Part shown: in pieces, positions 1 through 8,415 of the stretch
How positions within the stretch are numbered: the stretch's first letter is position 1
Layout of the letters: the number at the start of each line of letters is the position of its first letter
The notes under the pieces: generated by a model
The model's database searches: none
What the model was told of the DNA's origin: nothing
The model's input: the letters and a program-made list of their open reading frames with translations, nothing else
Program-made: the position numbers and the translations under genes
Assembly (NCBI GenBank): GCA_017481565.1
Contig: JAFUOZ010000072.1
Location: 1 to 45,097, forward strand
Direction: 5' to 3'
Length of the DNA stretch: 45,097 bases
Source: Oscillospiraceae bacterium
GTDB taxonomy: Bacteria > Bacillota > Clostridia > Oscillospirales > Ruminococcaceae

Positions 1-445
1 GGGGTTTAACACGAACTTTGTTTGCATTGAGATCGATCTTGATCGCGACTTCAGCAGCAGCGAATGATTCGTGACCTGCGAGGAATGCGAAACATTCTGT
101 TTCGTCTTCAAGGAGCATCTTTCCGAGGTTACCGTGACCAAGACCAACCTTTCTCTGGTCAGCAACTGAACCAGGGATACAGAAAGCCTGGAGACCTTCA
201 CCGATAGCAGCAGCAGCGTCAGCAGCTCTTGTGCAGCCCTTCTTGATAGCGATTGCACAGCCTACTGTGTAAGCCCACTTAGCATTTTCAAAACAGATTG
301 GCTGAATGCCTTCTGTGATTTTGTATGGGTCAAAGCCCTTTTCCTTGCATATATCAGCACACTCTTCAATAGAGTTGATGCCGTACTGACCGAGAACAGC
401 AAGAATCTGCTTTTCTCTTCTTTCATATGATTCAAATAAAGCCAT
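1..445 (-). CDS. GGGtGRT family protein, N-terminal part (runs off window)
   Basis: Only the first ~148 residues are inside the window; the rest lies left of base 1. The protein starts MALFESYERREKQI and contains the stretches GIQPICFENAKWAYTVG, AADAAAAIGEGLQAFC and GHGNLGKMLLEDET. I recognise these as the N-terminal half of the GGGtGRT protein family, normally about 330 residues and named for a C-terminal glycine-rich motif not visible here. The biochemical role is not established. The start ATG at 443-445 has a good GGAGGTAA ribosome binding site just upstream. It lies 16 bp after the Fe-S scaffold-like gene at 462-1154 and is surely cotranscribed with it; this pairing recurs in anaerobes and suggests a metal-cluster-related job. 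Confidence 0.85.
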   Translation of the reverse strand, partial: MALFESYERREKQILAVLGQYGINSIEECADICKEKGFDPYKITEGIQPICFENAKWAYTVGCAIAIKKGCTRAADAAAAIGEGLQAFCIPGSVADQRKVGLGHGNLGKMLLEDETECFAFLAGHESFAAAEVAIKIDLNANKVRVKP

Positions 446-461
446 TGTTATTTACCTCCTC

Positions 462-1154
462 TTACTGCTTTCTGGGGTCGATAACCTTAACAGCATCAGC
501 AACACGGCCATACTGACCCTGAGCCTTTTCAAATGCTGTATTAGCATCGTCGCCTGCCTTGATGAAGTCCATCATCTTGCCGAAGTTGATAAACTTGTAG
601 CCGATGATCTCATCTTCCTCATTAAGAGCGATACCTGTAACATAGCCGTCTGTCATCTCAAGATAACGGGGACCCTTCTTAAGTGTACCGTACATAGTAC
701 CAACCTGAGAACGAAGACCCTTACCCAGATCCTCAAGACCTGCACCGATAGTAAGACCGTCCTCGGAGAATGCACTCTGGGATCTGCCGTATACAATCTG
801 GAGGAACAGCTCTCTCAAAGCTGTGTTGATAGCGTCACAAACCAGGTCTGTGTAGAGAGCCTCGAGAAATGAACTGCCGGGAAGGATCTCAGCAGCCATA
901 GCAGCGGAATGAGTCATACCGGAACATCCGATTGTCTCAACGAGAGCCTCCTGGATCACGCCTTCCTTAACGTTGAGTGTAAGCTTACAAGTACCCTGCT
1001 GAGGAGCACACCAGCCGATACCGTGTGTGAAGCCGGAAATATCCTTGACTTCCTTAGCCTTTACCCATTTTGCCTCTTCGGGAATGGGTGCTGCACCGTG
1101 AGCAACGCCTTGCTTTACGGGGCACATTGTTTCAACTTCATGAGAATAAGTCAT
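462..1154 (-). CDS. NifU/IscU-like iron-sulfur cluster assembly scaffold protein
   Basis: A 230-residue protein resembling the NifU N-terminal/IscU scaffold fold. Likely cluster-ligand cysteines occur at CAPQQGTC (near residues 49-56) and in ETIGCSGMTHSAAMAAE (Cys78). The N-terminus has another Cys in ETMCPVKQG. The C-terminal half (about 130-230) is longer than in ordinary ~130-residue IscU proteins and is characteristic of the version found beside GGGtGRT proteins. No cysteine desulfurase gene is nearby. A promoter (TTGCAA-17-TATAAT) lies at 1216-1244, and CTCC at 1167-1170 (GGAG on this strand) is 12 nt from the ATG, a rather long spacing. Function as a canonical Fe-S scaffold is inferred from family resemblance. 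Confidence 0.8.
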   Translation of the reverse strand: MTYSHEVETMCPVKQGVAHGAAPIPEEAKWVKAKEVKDISGFTHGIGWCAPQQGTCKLTLNVKEGVIQEALVETIGCSGMTHSAAMAAEILPGSSFLEALYTDLVCDAINTALRELFLQIVYGRSQSAFSEDGLTIGAGLEDLGKGLRSQVGTMYGTLKKGPRYLEMTDGYVTGIALNEEDEIIGYKFINFGKMMDFIKAGDDANTAFEKAQGQYGRVADAVKVIDPRKQ

Positions 1155-1215
1155 AATAGTTACAAACTCCTTTCAGATTTGATGCACGGGCAGATTGTCC
1201 GCACCATACAACATC

Positions 1216-1244
1216 ATTATACTACATATTCTCACAAATTGCAA
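1216..1244 (-). promoter_or_regulatory. Sigma-A promoter of the scaffold/GGGtGRT operon
   Basis: Read leftward: -35 TTGCAA (1244-1239), 17-nt spacer, -10 TATAAT (1221-1216). The leader to the ATG at 1154 is about 55 nt. Confidence 0.75.
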
Positions 1245-1329
1245 GAGAATTTGTAAGCATTTTTCATTTTTTTAATATAATGGCAATAGCTGACACAGCT
1301 TTATAAATTCATTTGTATGAGTTGCTGTA

Positions 1330-1367
1330 TTAAGGAAGTACTGATCAAAGACATAGCCATTGTTTCA
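1330..1367 (+). repeat. Degenerate end of the 115-bp palindromic element
   Basis: TTAAGGAAGTACTGATCAA at 1330 matches the left end of the full element at 11052 (TTAAGGAAGCACTGATTAA), and the following bases keep recognisable TAG-CAT-GTTTCA blocks. No matching right end is seen nearby, so this looks like a decayed solo end. Confidence 0.45.
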
Positions 1368-1533
1368 TTGTATTGAAAAAGCCTTACAGCCGCAATTATC
1401 CGATGTAAAATAAATACTAAAAAAATACACTGCTATGTATTACGGTGATAATATTTTTGTTTCACACTGATCTGTTCTGCCCGTATATCAACCACCTGTT
1501 GATATTTTCCCCATAATATAAACCGACACTCCA

Positions 1534-1562
1534 TTGCATACCGGCTTTATCCGTGCTATAAT
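1534..1562 (+). promoter_or_regulatory. Sigma-A promoter of the HTH repeat protein
   Basis: TTGCAT at 1534-1539, a 17-nt spacer and TATAAT at 1557-1562. An AAAGGAG ribosome binding site at 1582-1588 precedes the ATG at 1598. Confidence 0.8.
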
Positions 1563-1597
1563 TCATACATAACAAAAAAACAAAGGAGCTGTTTACT

Positions 1598-2305
1598 ATG
1601 GAAATAAAAATAGGTAATGTCATCAGACAATTAAGAAAAGCCAATGAGATGAGTCAGGAAACACTTGCAGAAAAAATGAACGTTACCGTTCAGGCTGTAT
1701 CAAAATGGGAAAACGGACTTTCTATCCCCGATGTGTCACTTATTCCCGAAATAGCGGAGCATTTCGGAGTTACCACAGATTATCTTTTTTTCGGTGAGGA
1801 TAAGAAAAGCGCTGATTCAGGTATCCCAAACGACGGAAATTTATACATCGTTCAGGCTATGAACGGTAAAATATTAGGCTGTGAACAGTGGCAGAGCGAA
1901 AAGATGATCCGACTGGAATTAACTCCCGAATACTCCGACAATATTTCCCTGTCAATATGGGGAAGCGCCGAGATCAAGGGAAATATCAGCGGCGGAGTTT
2001 CCTCCGAAGGAAATGTTTTCTGCGGAGATGTAAGCGGCGGCGTGGTCTGCAACGGCACCGCAAACTGCGGAAATATCAGCGGCTCTGTGGTATGCGACGG
2101 AAATATAAACTGCGGAAATACATCGGGCAGCATGACTGTGGACGGCAATGTCTGCTGCGGCAATATAAGCGGTAATATCAGCTCTGACGGAAATATCCAC
2201 TGCGGCGACATAATAGATTCAGACACTATAAAATGCTCAAAGCTCCACGTCAAAGGAAATGTAACCTGTCAGACAGTTTACGGAAAAATTATCCGCGAAG
2301 AATAA
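1598..2305 (+). CDS. XRE-family HTH protein with Cys-rich repeat (beta-helix-like) tail
   Basis: A 235-residue protein with two parts. Residues 1-70 form a Cro/C1-type helix-turn-helix (IGNVIRQLRKANEMSQETLA, then VTVQAVSKWENGLSIPDVSL), with the DYLFFGED end typical of this class. Residues about 120-230 are built from short repeats of the type GN(I/V)xCG(N/D)xSGx(V/I)xxDG, with a cysteine in most turns and one CC pair. The repeat spacing and residues resemble polymer-forming (bactofilin-like) right-handed beta-helix repeats, although the Cys content is unusual. It has its own promoter and a bidirectional terminator downstream. DNA binding is well supported. The tail could assemble, bind metal or sense redox state; these are inferences. 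Confidence 0.85.
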   Translation: MEIKIGNVIRQLRKANEMSQETLAEKMNVTVQAVSKWENGLSIPDVSLIPEIAEHFGVTTDYLFFGEDKKSADSGIPNDGNLYIVQAMNGKILGCEQWQSEKMIRLELTPEYSDNISLSIWGSAEIKGNISGGVSSEGNVFCGDVSGGVVCNGTANCGNISGSVVCDGNINCGNTSGSMTVDGNVCCGNISGNISSDGNIHCGDIIDSDTIKCSKLHVKGNVTCQTVYGKIIREE

Positions 2306-2313
2306 ATAAAACT

Positions 2314-2350
2314 CCCTCTGCAATGCTGAATTAATATGCATTGCAGAGGG
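2314..2350. terminator. Bidirectional intrinsic terminator
   Basis: A perfect 13-bp stem (CCCTCTGCAATGC at 2314-2326 with 2338-2350) is followed by T-rich sequence on the right, and an A-rich stretch precedes it on the left. It separates the convergent HTH gene and M18 aminopeptidase gene. Confidence 0.85.
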
Positions 2351-2367
2351 ATATTTTTTATATTTTT

Positions 2368-3771
2368 TTATTCCGAAAGGAACGCCGCAAAAGCCTTGTA
2401 TGCCATATAAACATCAAGCTTTGCAACTATCTCATAGGGAGCGTGCATCGAAAGCACGGGAACGCCTACATCTATAGTATCAACATCAAGATTAGCGATA
2501 TATGCGGCAACAGTACCGCCGCCGCCTGCGTCTACCTTGCCAAGCTCGCCTGTCTGCCAGATTACCTCATTCTTGTCAAGAAGCGCTCTCACTCTGCCCA
2601 TGAACTCTGCGGAAGCGTCGGAAGTACCCGACTTTCCTCTTGCACCTGTATACTTTGTAACACATACGCCCTTGTTTATATAGGCTGTGTTTCTTCTTTC
2701 GCATACATCAGGGAATGTAGGATCAAATGCGGCATTAACGTCAGCGGAAAGACACTCAGACTTTGAAAGCACCTTTCTGCCCTCTGTACCGAAGCACTCA
2801 GCAAGATCGGCAATGAAATATTTCAGGTAAGCTGAACGAAGTCCTGTATTTCCGTCGCTGCCTGTCTCTTCCTTGTCGGTAAGGATAACAACAGCGGTCT
2901 TTGCAGGCTTTTCGCACTCCAGAACAGCAGATAATGCAGTATATGCGCATACTCTGTCGTCATGACCGTAAGAGCCTACCATACTTCTGTCAAAACCGAT
3001 GTCCTTTGCCTTGAATGCAGGGACTGCTTCCAGCTCGGCGGAAAGGAAATCCTCCTCGGTAATGCCGTACTTTTCATTGAGTATAGCCATAATGTTGAGC
3101 TTTACCTTGTCGCTTATCTCATCGTCTCTGTAGGGGCGTGAGCCGATAAGTATATTAAGCTCTTCACCTTTGATAAGCTCGGAGGAGCTTCTCTTCATCT
3201 GATCGGACGCAAGATGCGGAAGCAGATCTGTCACACAGAAAACAGGATCATTTTCGTCCTCACCTACACAGATCTTTACCTTGCTGCCGTCTGCCTTTAC
3301 CACTACGCCGTGAAGTGAAAGCGGAACAGTTGTCCACTGATATTTCTTTATACCGCCGTAATAATGTGTCTTGAAAAAGGCTGTATCATTATCCTCATAA
3401 AGAGGATTCTGCTTAAGGTCAAGTCTGGGGGAATCAATATGCGCAGCGGCAATATGAACGCCCTCTTCCACAGGCTTTTCGCCGATGACCGCAAGGATAA
3501 CAGCTTTTTCACGGTTTACGGTATATACCTTATCTCCGCTCTTAAGCTCCATACCCTGCTTAAAGGGAACAAACCCCTTCTTTTCCGCAGCCGCAACGGT
3601 ATATTCAACCGCCTCCCGCTCTGTTTTTGCAGCGTCAAGAAAGCTCTTGTAGTCCTCACAATAAGCATTGCAGTCATTGATGACCTCATCGCTTGCACGA
3701 AGCAGACCATTCTTTTTGTTTACACAAAGCTTTTCCTGTAAAAGCTTTGCCTCTGATTTTTCCTTTGACAT
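2368..3771 (-). CDS. M18 family metallo-aminopeptidase
   Basis: 467 residues, the usual length for M18 aminopeptidases, which remove acidic or neutral N-terminal residues from cytosolic peptides with a binuclear zinc site. Landmarks in order: AAHIDSPRLDLKQNPLYED (zinc His and Asp), LTDKEETGSDGNTGLRS (catalytic Glu pair), ECLSADVNAAFDPTFPDV (zinc Asp), and near the end VGVPVLSMHAPYEIVAKLD (zinc His). All expected metal and catalytic residues appear present. It lies 51 bp downstream of the transglycosylase gene and ends at the shared terminator. No signal peptide is visible, so it is a cytosolic peptide-recycling enzyme. Confidence 0.92.
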   Translation of the reverse strand: MSKEKSEAKLLQEKLCVNKKNGLLRASDEVINDCNAYCEDYKSFLDAAKTEREAVEYTVAAAEKKGFVPFKQGMELKSGDKVYTVNREKAVILAVIGEKPVEEGVHIAAAHIDSPRLDLKQNPLYEDNDTAFFKTHYYGGIKKYQWTTVPLSLHGVVVKADGSKVKICVGEDENDPVFCVTDLLPHLASDQMKRSSSELIKGEELNILIGSRPYRDDEISDKVKLNIMAILNEKYGITEEDFLSAELEAVPAFKAKDIGFDRSMVGSYGHDDRVCAYTALSAVLECEKPAKTAVVILTDKEETGSDGNTGLRSAYLKYFIADLAECFGTEGRKVLSKSECLSADVNAAFDPTFPDVCERRNTAYINKGVCVTKYTGARGKSGTSDASAEFMGRVRALLDKNEVIWQTGELGKVDAGGGGTVAAYIANLDVDTIDVGVPVLSMHAPYEIVAKLDVYMAYKAFAAFLSE

Positions 3772-3822
3772 ATCAGTTCTTCCTTTCGTTATATATTACT
3801 ATGATATCAATTCTTATGAAAA

Positions 3823-4407
3823 TTATCCGCAGTACAGATTTATATATCCCTCATATGCATTCATGACCTTATACACGTAATGAGAGGTCACCGATGAGGG
3901 CATACTGTCAAGAGTAATACCGTCCGAGCTGTAGCTTTTATTCTCCAGCCAGCTGTTTACGTTTCCTCTGCCCGTATGATATGCGGCGGCGGCAGTTTCC
4001 TTGCTGCCGTATTCCTCATAGAGAAGCTTAAGAAGATACGCTCCGTACTTGATGTTTATTTCAGGGTCGTACATATCATCATACACCGAATCATCTGCAT
4101 TTTCGCCCATTCTGAACTTTACCCAGTCATAGCTGTCCTCCATGACCTGCATAAGTCCTCTTGCGCCCACCTCTGATTCGGCATTGGGATCAAAATTGCT
4201 TTCCGTTTTTATCACCGCATAGACAAAATATCTGTCAAGCCCGTAAAGCTCGGAATACTTGACAACATATTCACTGAATTTTTCGGGATAAACAAGCTCC
4301 TTTGATATTTCAGGCATTTTATAGGCTGTCACCGCTCCGATAAAAAGTATTATCAGCGCTGTAATGACCGCTGCCGCCCTTGATTTTTTCTTTTTTCTTT
4401 TACGCAT
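3823..4407 (-). CDS. Membrane-anchored lytic transglycosylase (SLT domain)
   Basis: 194 residues. A very basic N-terminus (MRKRKKKKSR) followed by a hydrophobic segment (about 12-30) marks a signal anchor; the rest lies outside the membrane. The soluble lytic transglycosylase (GH23) core has the catalytic Glu in YAVIKTESNFDPNA, the GARGLMQVM block, the YDPEINIKYGAYLL block and AAYHTGRGNVNSWL. The enzyme cleaves the MurNAc-GlcNAc bond of peptidoglycan with 1,6-anhydro product formation. Its start overlaps the end of coaE by 8 bp and is preceded by GGAG, so the two are translated from one message. Confidence 0.92.
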   Translation of the reverse strand: MRKRKKKKSRAAAVITALIILFIGAVTAYKMPEISKELVYPEKFSEYVVKYSELYGLDRYFVYAVIKTESNFDPNAESEVGARGLMQVMEDSYDWVKFRMGENADDSVYDDMYDPEINIKYGAYLLKLLYEEYGSKETAAAAYHTGRGNVNSWLENKSYSSDGITLDSMPSSVTSHYVYKVMNAYEGYINLYCG

Positions 4408-5005
4408 TATTGTTCTCCGATATTTTTTCTATCACTTCTTTTGTTCTTTCTGTAAGCTTACTTGCTGAGCCGTTGTTTTCTATGATATAGTGTGAATTCT
4501 GAATAAAGAATTCTGTTGTGTGCTGACTTTTAAATCTTTTCAGCGCCGCTTCTCTGCTTATATGGTCACGGCTGATTATCCGCTCCAGACGGATATTTTC
4601 ATCTGCAACAACACTTACTATCGCCGTACACAGTCCCTGCTCCCCTGCCTCAAAAAGAGTGGGAGCGTCCAGAAGCACCTTATCTGCACCGCTTTTTTTA
4701 TATGTATCCAGCATATACTCAATCCGCTTGTTTATATGAGGATAGGTTATGGCATTAAGCCTATTAAGCATTTCCCTGTCGGAAAAAACTATTTCGGCAA
4801 GAGCTTTTCTGTTTAAGCTGCCGTCGGCATCAAGTATATTTTCACCGAAGACCTCAGCAGTCTCCGCAAGACATTTTTCGCCCTTTTCCATGACCTGTCT
4901 TGCCACCTTATCCGCATTGATGACCTTATAGCCTTCATTTCGGAAAATATCGCTTACCGTTGTTTTCCCCGAACCGCTCTGTCCCGTAAGACCTATCACT
5001 GTCAC
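4400..5005 (-). CDS. coaE: Dephospho-CoA kinase
   Basis: 201 residues. This enzyme phosphorylates the 3'-hydroxyl of dephospho-CoA, the last step of coenzyme A synthesis. The P-loop GLTGQSGSGKTT lies at residues 5-16, followed by the family signature INADKVARQVMEKG and the lid/substrate region LLDAPTLFEAG. The GTG start at 5005-5003 overlaps the stop of the preceding tsaC gene (GTGA) and has GAGGTGG upstream. It overlaps the transglycosylase gene downstream, so it sits in the middle of a tightly packed operon. Confidence 0.95.
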   Translation of the reverse strand: MTVIGLTGQSGSGKTTVSDIFRNEGYKVINADKVARQVMEKGEKCLAETAEVFGENILDADGSLNRKALAEIVFSDREMLNRLNAITYPHINKRIEYMLDTYKKSGADKVLLDAPTLFEAGEQGLCTAIVSVVADENIRLERIISRDHISREAALKRFKSQHTTEFFIQNSHYIIENNGSASKLTERTKEVIEKISENNNA

Positions 5006-6018
5006 AGCCTTACCACCTCGAATGCCGCCGCTCTCAGGAGCCTGTTATATACTGCAAGACCTGCCCCAACTGTAACGGGACATCTTACAAATACCTGCTC
5101 CGCTCCCACAATGTCCATTTCACGAAGGACATGGAAAAGCATTCTCGCCTGCTCCTGAACGGTATTTCCGTAGGTCATATAGCGGTATGGGAATGAAAGT
5201 ATATCATCGTCAAATATCATTGAATATGTATTCTTCCCGTTATGCTCCTTAACATAAGCGGTAAACTGTTCCAGTGTTCCGCTTACTATGGTCACATTTG
5301 CCTTGGGAGAATAATGCTTGTACTTCATTCCCGGAGAAAGAGGCTTTTCGCCTGCATCAAGCTCCTCGGTGATTCCCTTTGCATAGACCACCTGAAAACC
5401 TGCCCTTGTAAAGTCCTCACCCGAAATAAAGCCGGGACGGAGTATCTTCACAGCTCCATCCTCAAAGCATACAACGGTAGATTCGATTCCCACAGGACAC
5501 ATTCCCCCGTCAACAACAGCAGGGATACGTCCCTTCATATCATTCATTACGTGCTCAGCCGCCGTGGGACTTGGACTTCCCGACAGATTTGCGGAGGGAG
5601 CCGCAACAGGCACTCCGCACTCTGAAATAAGCTCCCTTGCGGTATGATGAACAGGGAGACGTATTCCCACAGTATCAAGTCCGCCGCTTGTTACATCGGG
5701 AACTATGGACTTTTTCTTCAGTACCATTGTAAGCGGACCGGGCCAGAATTTTTCCGCAAGCTTATATGCTGCATCGGGGATATCCTCCGCAAGCTTTTCC
5801 ATATCCGCTTTATCCGCAATATGAACTATCAGCGGATTATCCATAGGTCTGCCCTTTGCCTGAAAAATTTTCTCTACCGCCTTTGGGTCAAGAGCATTTG
5901 CCGCAAGACCGTATACCGTTTCGGTGGGCATACCCACAACTCCGCCGTTTTTTATGATATCCGCTGCCTTTTTCACGTCCTCCTCGGAACGTGTCAGCAG
6001 AACTGTATTATATTCCAT
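5002..6018 (-). CDS. tsaC: L-threonylcarbamoyladenylate synthase (Sua5 type)
   Basis: 338 residues, the long Sua5/YwlC form. It makes threonylcarbamoyl-AMP from threonine, bicarbonate and ATP for tRNA t6A37 modification. The YrdC-like domain (about 1-205) carries GGVVGMPTETVYGLAANA, KGRPMDNPLIVH and PVAAPSANLSGSPSPT. The linker GEKPLSPGMKYKHYSPKA leads to the C-terminal Sua5 domain (about 235-338). tsaB and tsaE are on the same strand at 23432-24530, so three parts of the t6A pathway are in this window. The position near prfA is common in Firmicutes. Confidence 0.95.
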   Translation of the reverse strand: MEYNTVLLTRSEEDVKKAADIIKNGGVVGMPTETVYGLAANALDPKAVEKIFQAKGRPMDNPLIVHIADKADMEKLAEDIPDAAYKLAEKFWPGPLTMVLKKKSIVPDVTSGGLDTVGIRLPVHHTARELISECGVPVAAPSANLSGSPSPTAAEHVMNDMKGRIPAVVDGGMCPVGIESTVVCFEDGAVKILRPGFISGEDFTRAGFQVVYAKGITEELDAGEKPLSPGMKYKHYSPKANVTIVSGTLEQFTAYVKEHNGKNTYSMIFDDDILSFPYRYMTYGNTVQEQARMLFHVLREMDIVGAEQVFVRCPVTVGAGLAVYNRLLRAAAFEVVRL

Positions 6019-6044
6019 TTTATAAAACCTCGGTTCTGTTTTTA

Positions 6045-6662
6045 CTATGTGCTCTGTCCTATCACCTTGATAACATCACATTCGGAACAAAACATATAAT
6101 ATAAAATAGTTTCACCTATTTCAAAATCTTCATTTTCAAGTATTCCCACATGATCTCCGCAGACTGTTGCCACATATTTCATTTCACCCTTGCATAAAGG
6201 ACATACAGTATCAGCTTCCATAACAAAACACGGATTGCCCGCTGCTGTTATAAAATAATCCCCTCCCAGATCGTTCAGAGTGCCTTCATATTCATCTTCA
6301 TACAAAAGCTCTTCAAATGATATGCTATGTTCGGCAATCGGTACAGAGATCCTGTATTCATCTTCTATTACCCAATGAATATTATCTGTATTTCCGATAA
6401 GCTTTATTTCCTTTTTTTCAAAATCCACTTTAAAAAGCTGATCTCCCCAGCAGGAAGAACAATTCACACAGGATACTATAGGAAAACTCTTATCACATAT
6501 TCCGTAAATATAGCTTAGTCTCGGATCATTAAGATCAAAAGACGCTATCTGATGATAATTGTCGCCGCAGTTTTCGCAGACAGGCGTTATCCAGTCATTT
6601 CCGCCGAAACGGTGATGATAGCTGCCCTCGGAAAAAACCGCCTTATACTTTATAACAGACAT
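6045..6662 (-). CDS. Hypothetical zinc-ribbon-like protein
   Basis: 205 residues, not recognised. It is rich in paired cysteines: CENCGD near residue 30, CVNCSSCWGD near residue 70, CPLCKGEM near 155, and CSECDVIKV near the end. These look like two or more zinc knuckles or ribbons. There is no signal peptide or membrane segment. It ends with TAG followed at once by TAA. It lies between tsaC and prfA with short gaps (26 bp on each side), so it probably belongs to that translation-related operon, but its position is the only clue to function. Confidence 0.7.
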   Translation of the reverse strand: MSVIKYKAVFSEGSYHHRFGGNDWITPVCENCGDNYHQIASFDLNDPRLSYIYGICDKSFPIVSCVNCSSCWGDQLFKVDFEKKEIKLIGNTDNIHWVIEDEYRISVPIAEHSISFEELLYEDEYEGTLNDLGGDYFITAAGNPCFVMEADTVCPLCKGEMKYVATVCGDHVGILENEDFEIGETILYYMFCSECDVIKVIGQST

Positions 6663-6688
6663 GATTTTTTACCCTCACCCGATCATAA

Positions 6689-7765
6689 TCATTCCTCAGC
6701 CTGTGCCGAAAGCTTTGCCGCCTGATCGGCTGTTGCAAGAGCATCGATAACCTCATCGATATTACCGTTGAGCATATACTCCAGACGATATATGGTAAGA
6801 CCGATACGGTGATCTGTAAGTCTGCCCTCGGGGAAATTATAGGTACGTATTCTTTCGCTTCTGCTGCCTGTTCCCACCTGTGAGCGTCTGTCAGAGGCTA
6901 TCTTGTCATTCTGCTCCTGCTGTAAAGCCTCAAAAAGACGTGAGCTTAATATCTTCATAGCCTTGTCCTTGTTCTTGTGCTGACTTCTTTCGTCCTGACA
7001 CTCAACCACAACGCCTGTGGGAAGATGTGTTATTCTTACAGCTGACTCTGTCTTGTTGATATGCTGTCCGCCTGCACCTGATGCACGGAAAACATCTATC
7101 TTAAGGTCAGTGGGACTGATATTCAGCTCCACCTCGTCAGCCTCGGGAAGAACAGCAACAGTAACAGTAGATGTCTGTATCCTGCCCTGTGATTCTGTTT
7201 CGGGAACACGCTGAACACGGTGAACTCCGCTTTCAAACTTAAGACGTGAATATGCACCGTCTCCCTCAATGCTGAAGCTTATCTCCTTGAATCCGCCAAG
7301 CTCGGTAGGATTTGCGCTCAGCACCTCGGTTTTCCAGCCCTTAGCCTCAGAATACATGGTATACATTCTGTAAAGGGAGTTTGCAAAAAGTGCAGCCTCC
7401 TCGCCGCCTGCGCCTGCACGTATCTCCATGATAACACTTCTGTCATCATTGGGATCCTTTGGCAGCAGAAGGATTTTCAGCTCCTCGGCGCATACCTCAG
7501 CCTTTTCCTTGTTTTCATCATACTCAGACTGTGCAAGCTCCTTCATTTCACGGTCAAGGCCGCCCTCTTCAAGCATTTCCCTTGCTTCTTCAAAGCCTGT
7601 GCGGTATTTTACATACTCACGGTATTTTTCGATAACGGGAGTAAGATTTTTATACTCCTTCATCAGCGCAGCATACTGCTTGTTATCGCTGATAATATCC
7701 GGATCCATCAGCTTTTCGTTTATTTCGTTGTACCTGTCCTCAGTACTTTTAAGCTTATCAAACAT
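6689..7765 (-). CDS. prfA: Peptide chain release factor 1
   Basis: 358 residues, full length for RF1. The protein recognises UAA and UAG in the ribosomal A site and triggers peptide release. The universally conserved GGQ is at about residues 232-234 within [19 protein letters not shown], and the domain-3 block [20 protein letters not shown] follows. The N-terminal helical domain (1-100) is intact. The start at 7765 has GGAGAAT upstream. Because RF1 reads UAG, its presence supports UAG being a normal stop here, relevant to the two TAG-interrupted frames in this window. Confidence 0.96.
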   Translation of the reverse strand: MFDKLKSTEDRYNEINEKLMDPDIISDNKQYAALMKEYKNLTPVIEKYREYVKYRTGFEEAREMLEEGGLDREMKELAQSEYDENKEKAEVCAEELKILLLPKDPNDDRSVIMEIRAGAGGEEAALFANSLYRMYTMYSEAKGWKTEVLSANPTELGGFKEISFSIEGDGAYSRLKFESGVHRVQRVPETESQGRIQTSTVTVAVLPEADEVELNISPTDLKIDVFRASGAGGQHINKTESAVRITHLPTGVVVECQDERSQHKNKDKAMKILSSRLFEALQQEQNDKIASDRRSQVGTGSRSERIRTYNFPEGRLTDHRIGLTIYRLEYMLNGNIDEVIDALATADQAAKLSAQAEE

Positions 7766-7797
7766 AGTTTATTCTCCATTTTCCACTTTATTTCATA

Positions 7798-8367
7798 TCA
7801 CAGACCGTTTCTTTCAAAGCTTTTACGAAGCTCTTCAAGCCATAACGGTATTCCGTCAGATCTTATTATCAACCCGCCGTTGCGGTATTCAGCCTTTTCC
7901 ACAAAGCCGTTTTCATTATCATAAAAATGAACCTCACTGCAATAAGGCAGCACAGCCGCCAGATCATCAAAACGCTTTGCATATCTGCGTCTTACATCTT
8001 CCGATGAAATATCATGTCCGCCTTTTTCAACACGATTTTTTATTCGTTTGATACTTTCCTCGGCACTGCTTACACCAATATAATAAAGCCTGATATAATA
8101 ATCCTTTTCAATAGCTTTTTTTATGGTTTTAATAGTACGTGTTCCCGAAAGAGTAGTCTCCTGAGTAAAGCTTATTCCTTTATCAATACATGAGCTGATA
8201 GCACGGACAGCCTCCTTGCCGCCAAGCAGCTTATTTCCTTCAAGCTTTGCGGTTATGCTGTCTGTATCAATTATCCTTCCCAGGTCATTGAGCAATTCTG
8301 CCAACACTCCCGTAAAGCTGCTTTTACCTACTCCATTAACACCTGCAATAATTGTATACTTTTTCAT
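7798..8367 (-). CDS. Zeta-toxin-like P-loop kinase
   Basis: 189 residues resembling the zeta toxin/COG4185 P-loop ATPase group. Walker A is AGVNGVGKSS (residues 8-17). Then come the IDTDSITAKL block, the FTQETTLSG block typical of zeta-type substrate binding, and IKNRVEKGGHDISSEDVRRRY, matching the lid region. Zeta toxins phosphorylate UDP-GlcNAc, but chromosomal relatives often lack toxicity. No epsilon-type antitoxin ORF is visible on either side; the gene sits 32 bp upstream of prfA in the same direction with a GAGGTG ribosome binding site. A housekeeping small-molecule kinase is an equally good reading. Confidence 0.75.
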   Translation of the reverse strand: MKKYTIIAGVNGVGKSSFTGVLAELLNDLGRIIDTDSITAKLEGNKLLGGKEAVRAISSCIDKGISFTQETTLSGTRTIKTIKKAIEKDYYIRLYYIGVSSAEESIKRIKNRVEKGGHDISSEDVRRRYAKRFDDLAAVLPYCSEVHFYDNENGFVEKAEYRNGGLIIRSDGIPLWLEELRKSFERNGL

Positions 8368-8415
8368 TTATACACCTCAAATATATTAAATAAAACCTTA
8401 TCTGTCCGGTATCTC

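Larger units (their letters stand above)
1155..1597. other. 443-bp intergenic region between divergent genes
   Basis: This AT-rich spacer holds the leftward promoter of the scaffold gene (1216-1244), a degenerate fragment of the palindromic element described elsewhere (about 1330-1367), and the rightward promoter of the HTH gene (1534-1562). Between about 1370 and 1530 I see nothing else that I can support; there is no credible ORF. Confidence 0.6.

Noticed and set aside
909..1256. Plus-strand frame opposite the scaffold gene
   Set aside because: It overlaps a well-supported gene and its promoter on the other strand and has no protein-like features.
1852..2253. Long antisense frame opposite the HTH repeat protein
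   Set aside because: It arises from the repeated codons of the real gene; it has no ribosome binding site and its residue periodicity mirrors the repeats.
2368..2766. Plus-strand frame over the aminopeptidase end
   Set aside because: It is the shadow of the M18 gene and begins within the terminator region.
7798..8415. Complete epsilon/zeta toxin-antitoxin module
   Set aside because: No antitoxin frame with a ribosome binding site is present on either side.
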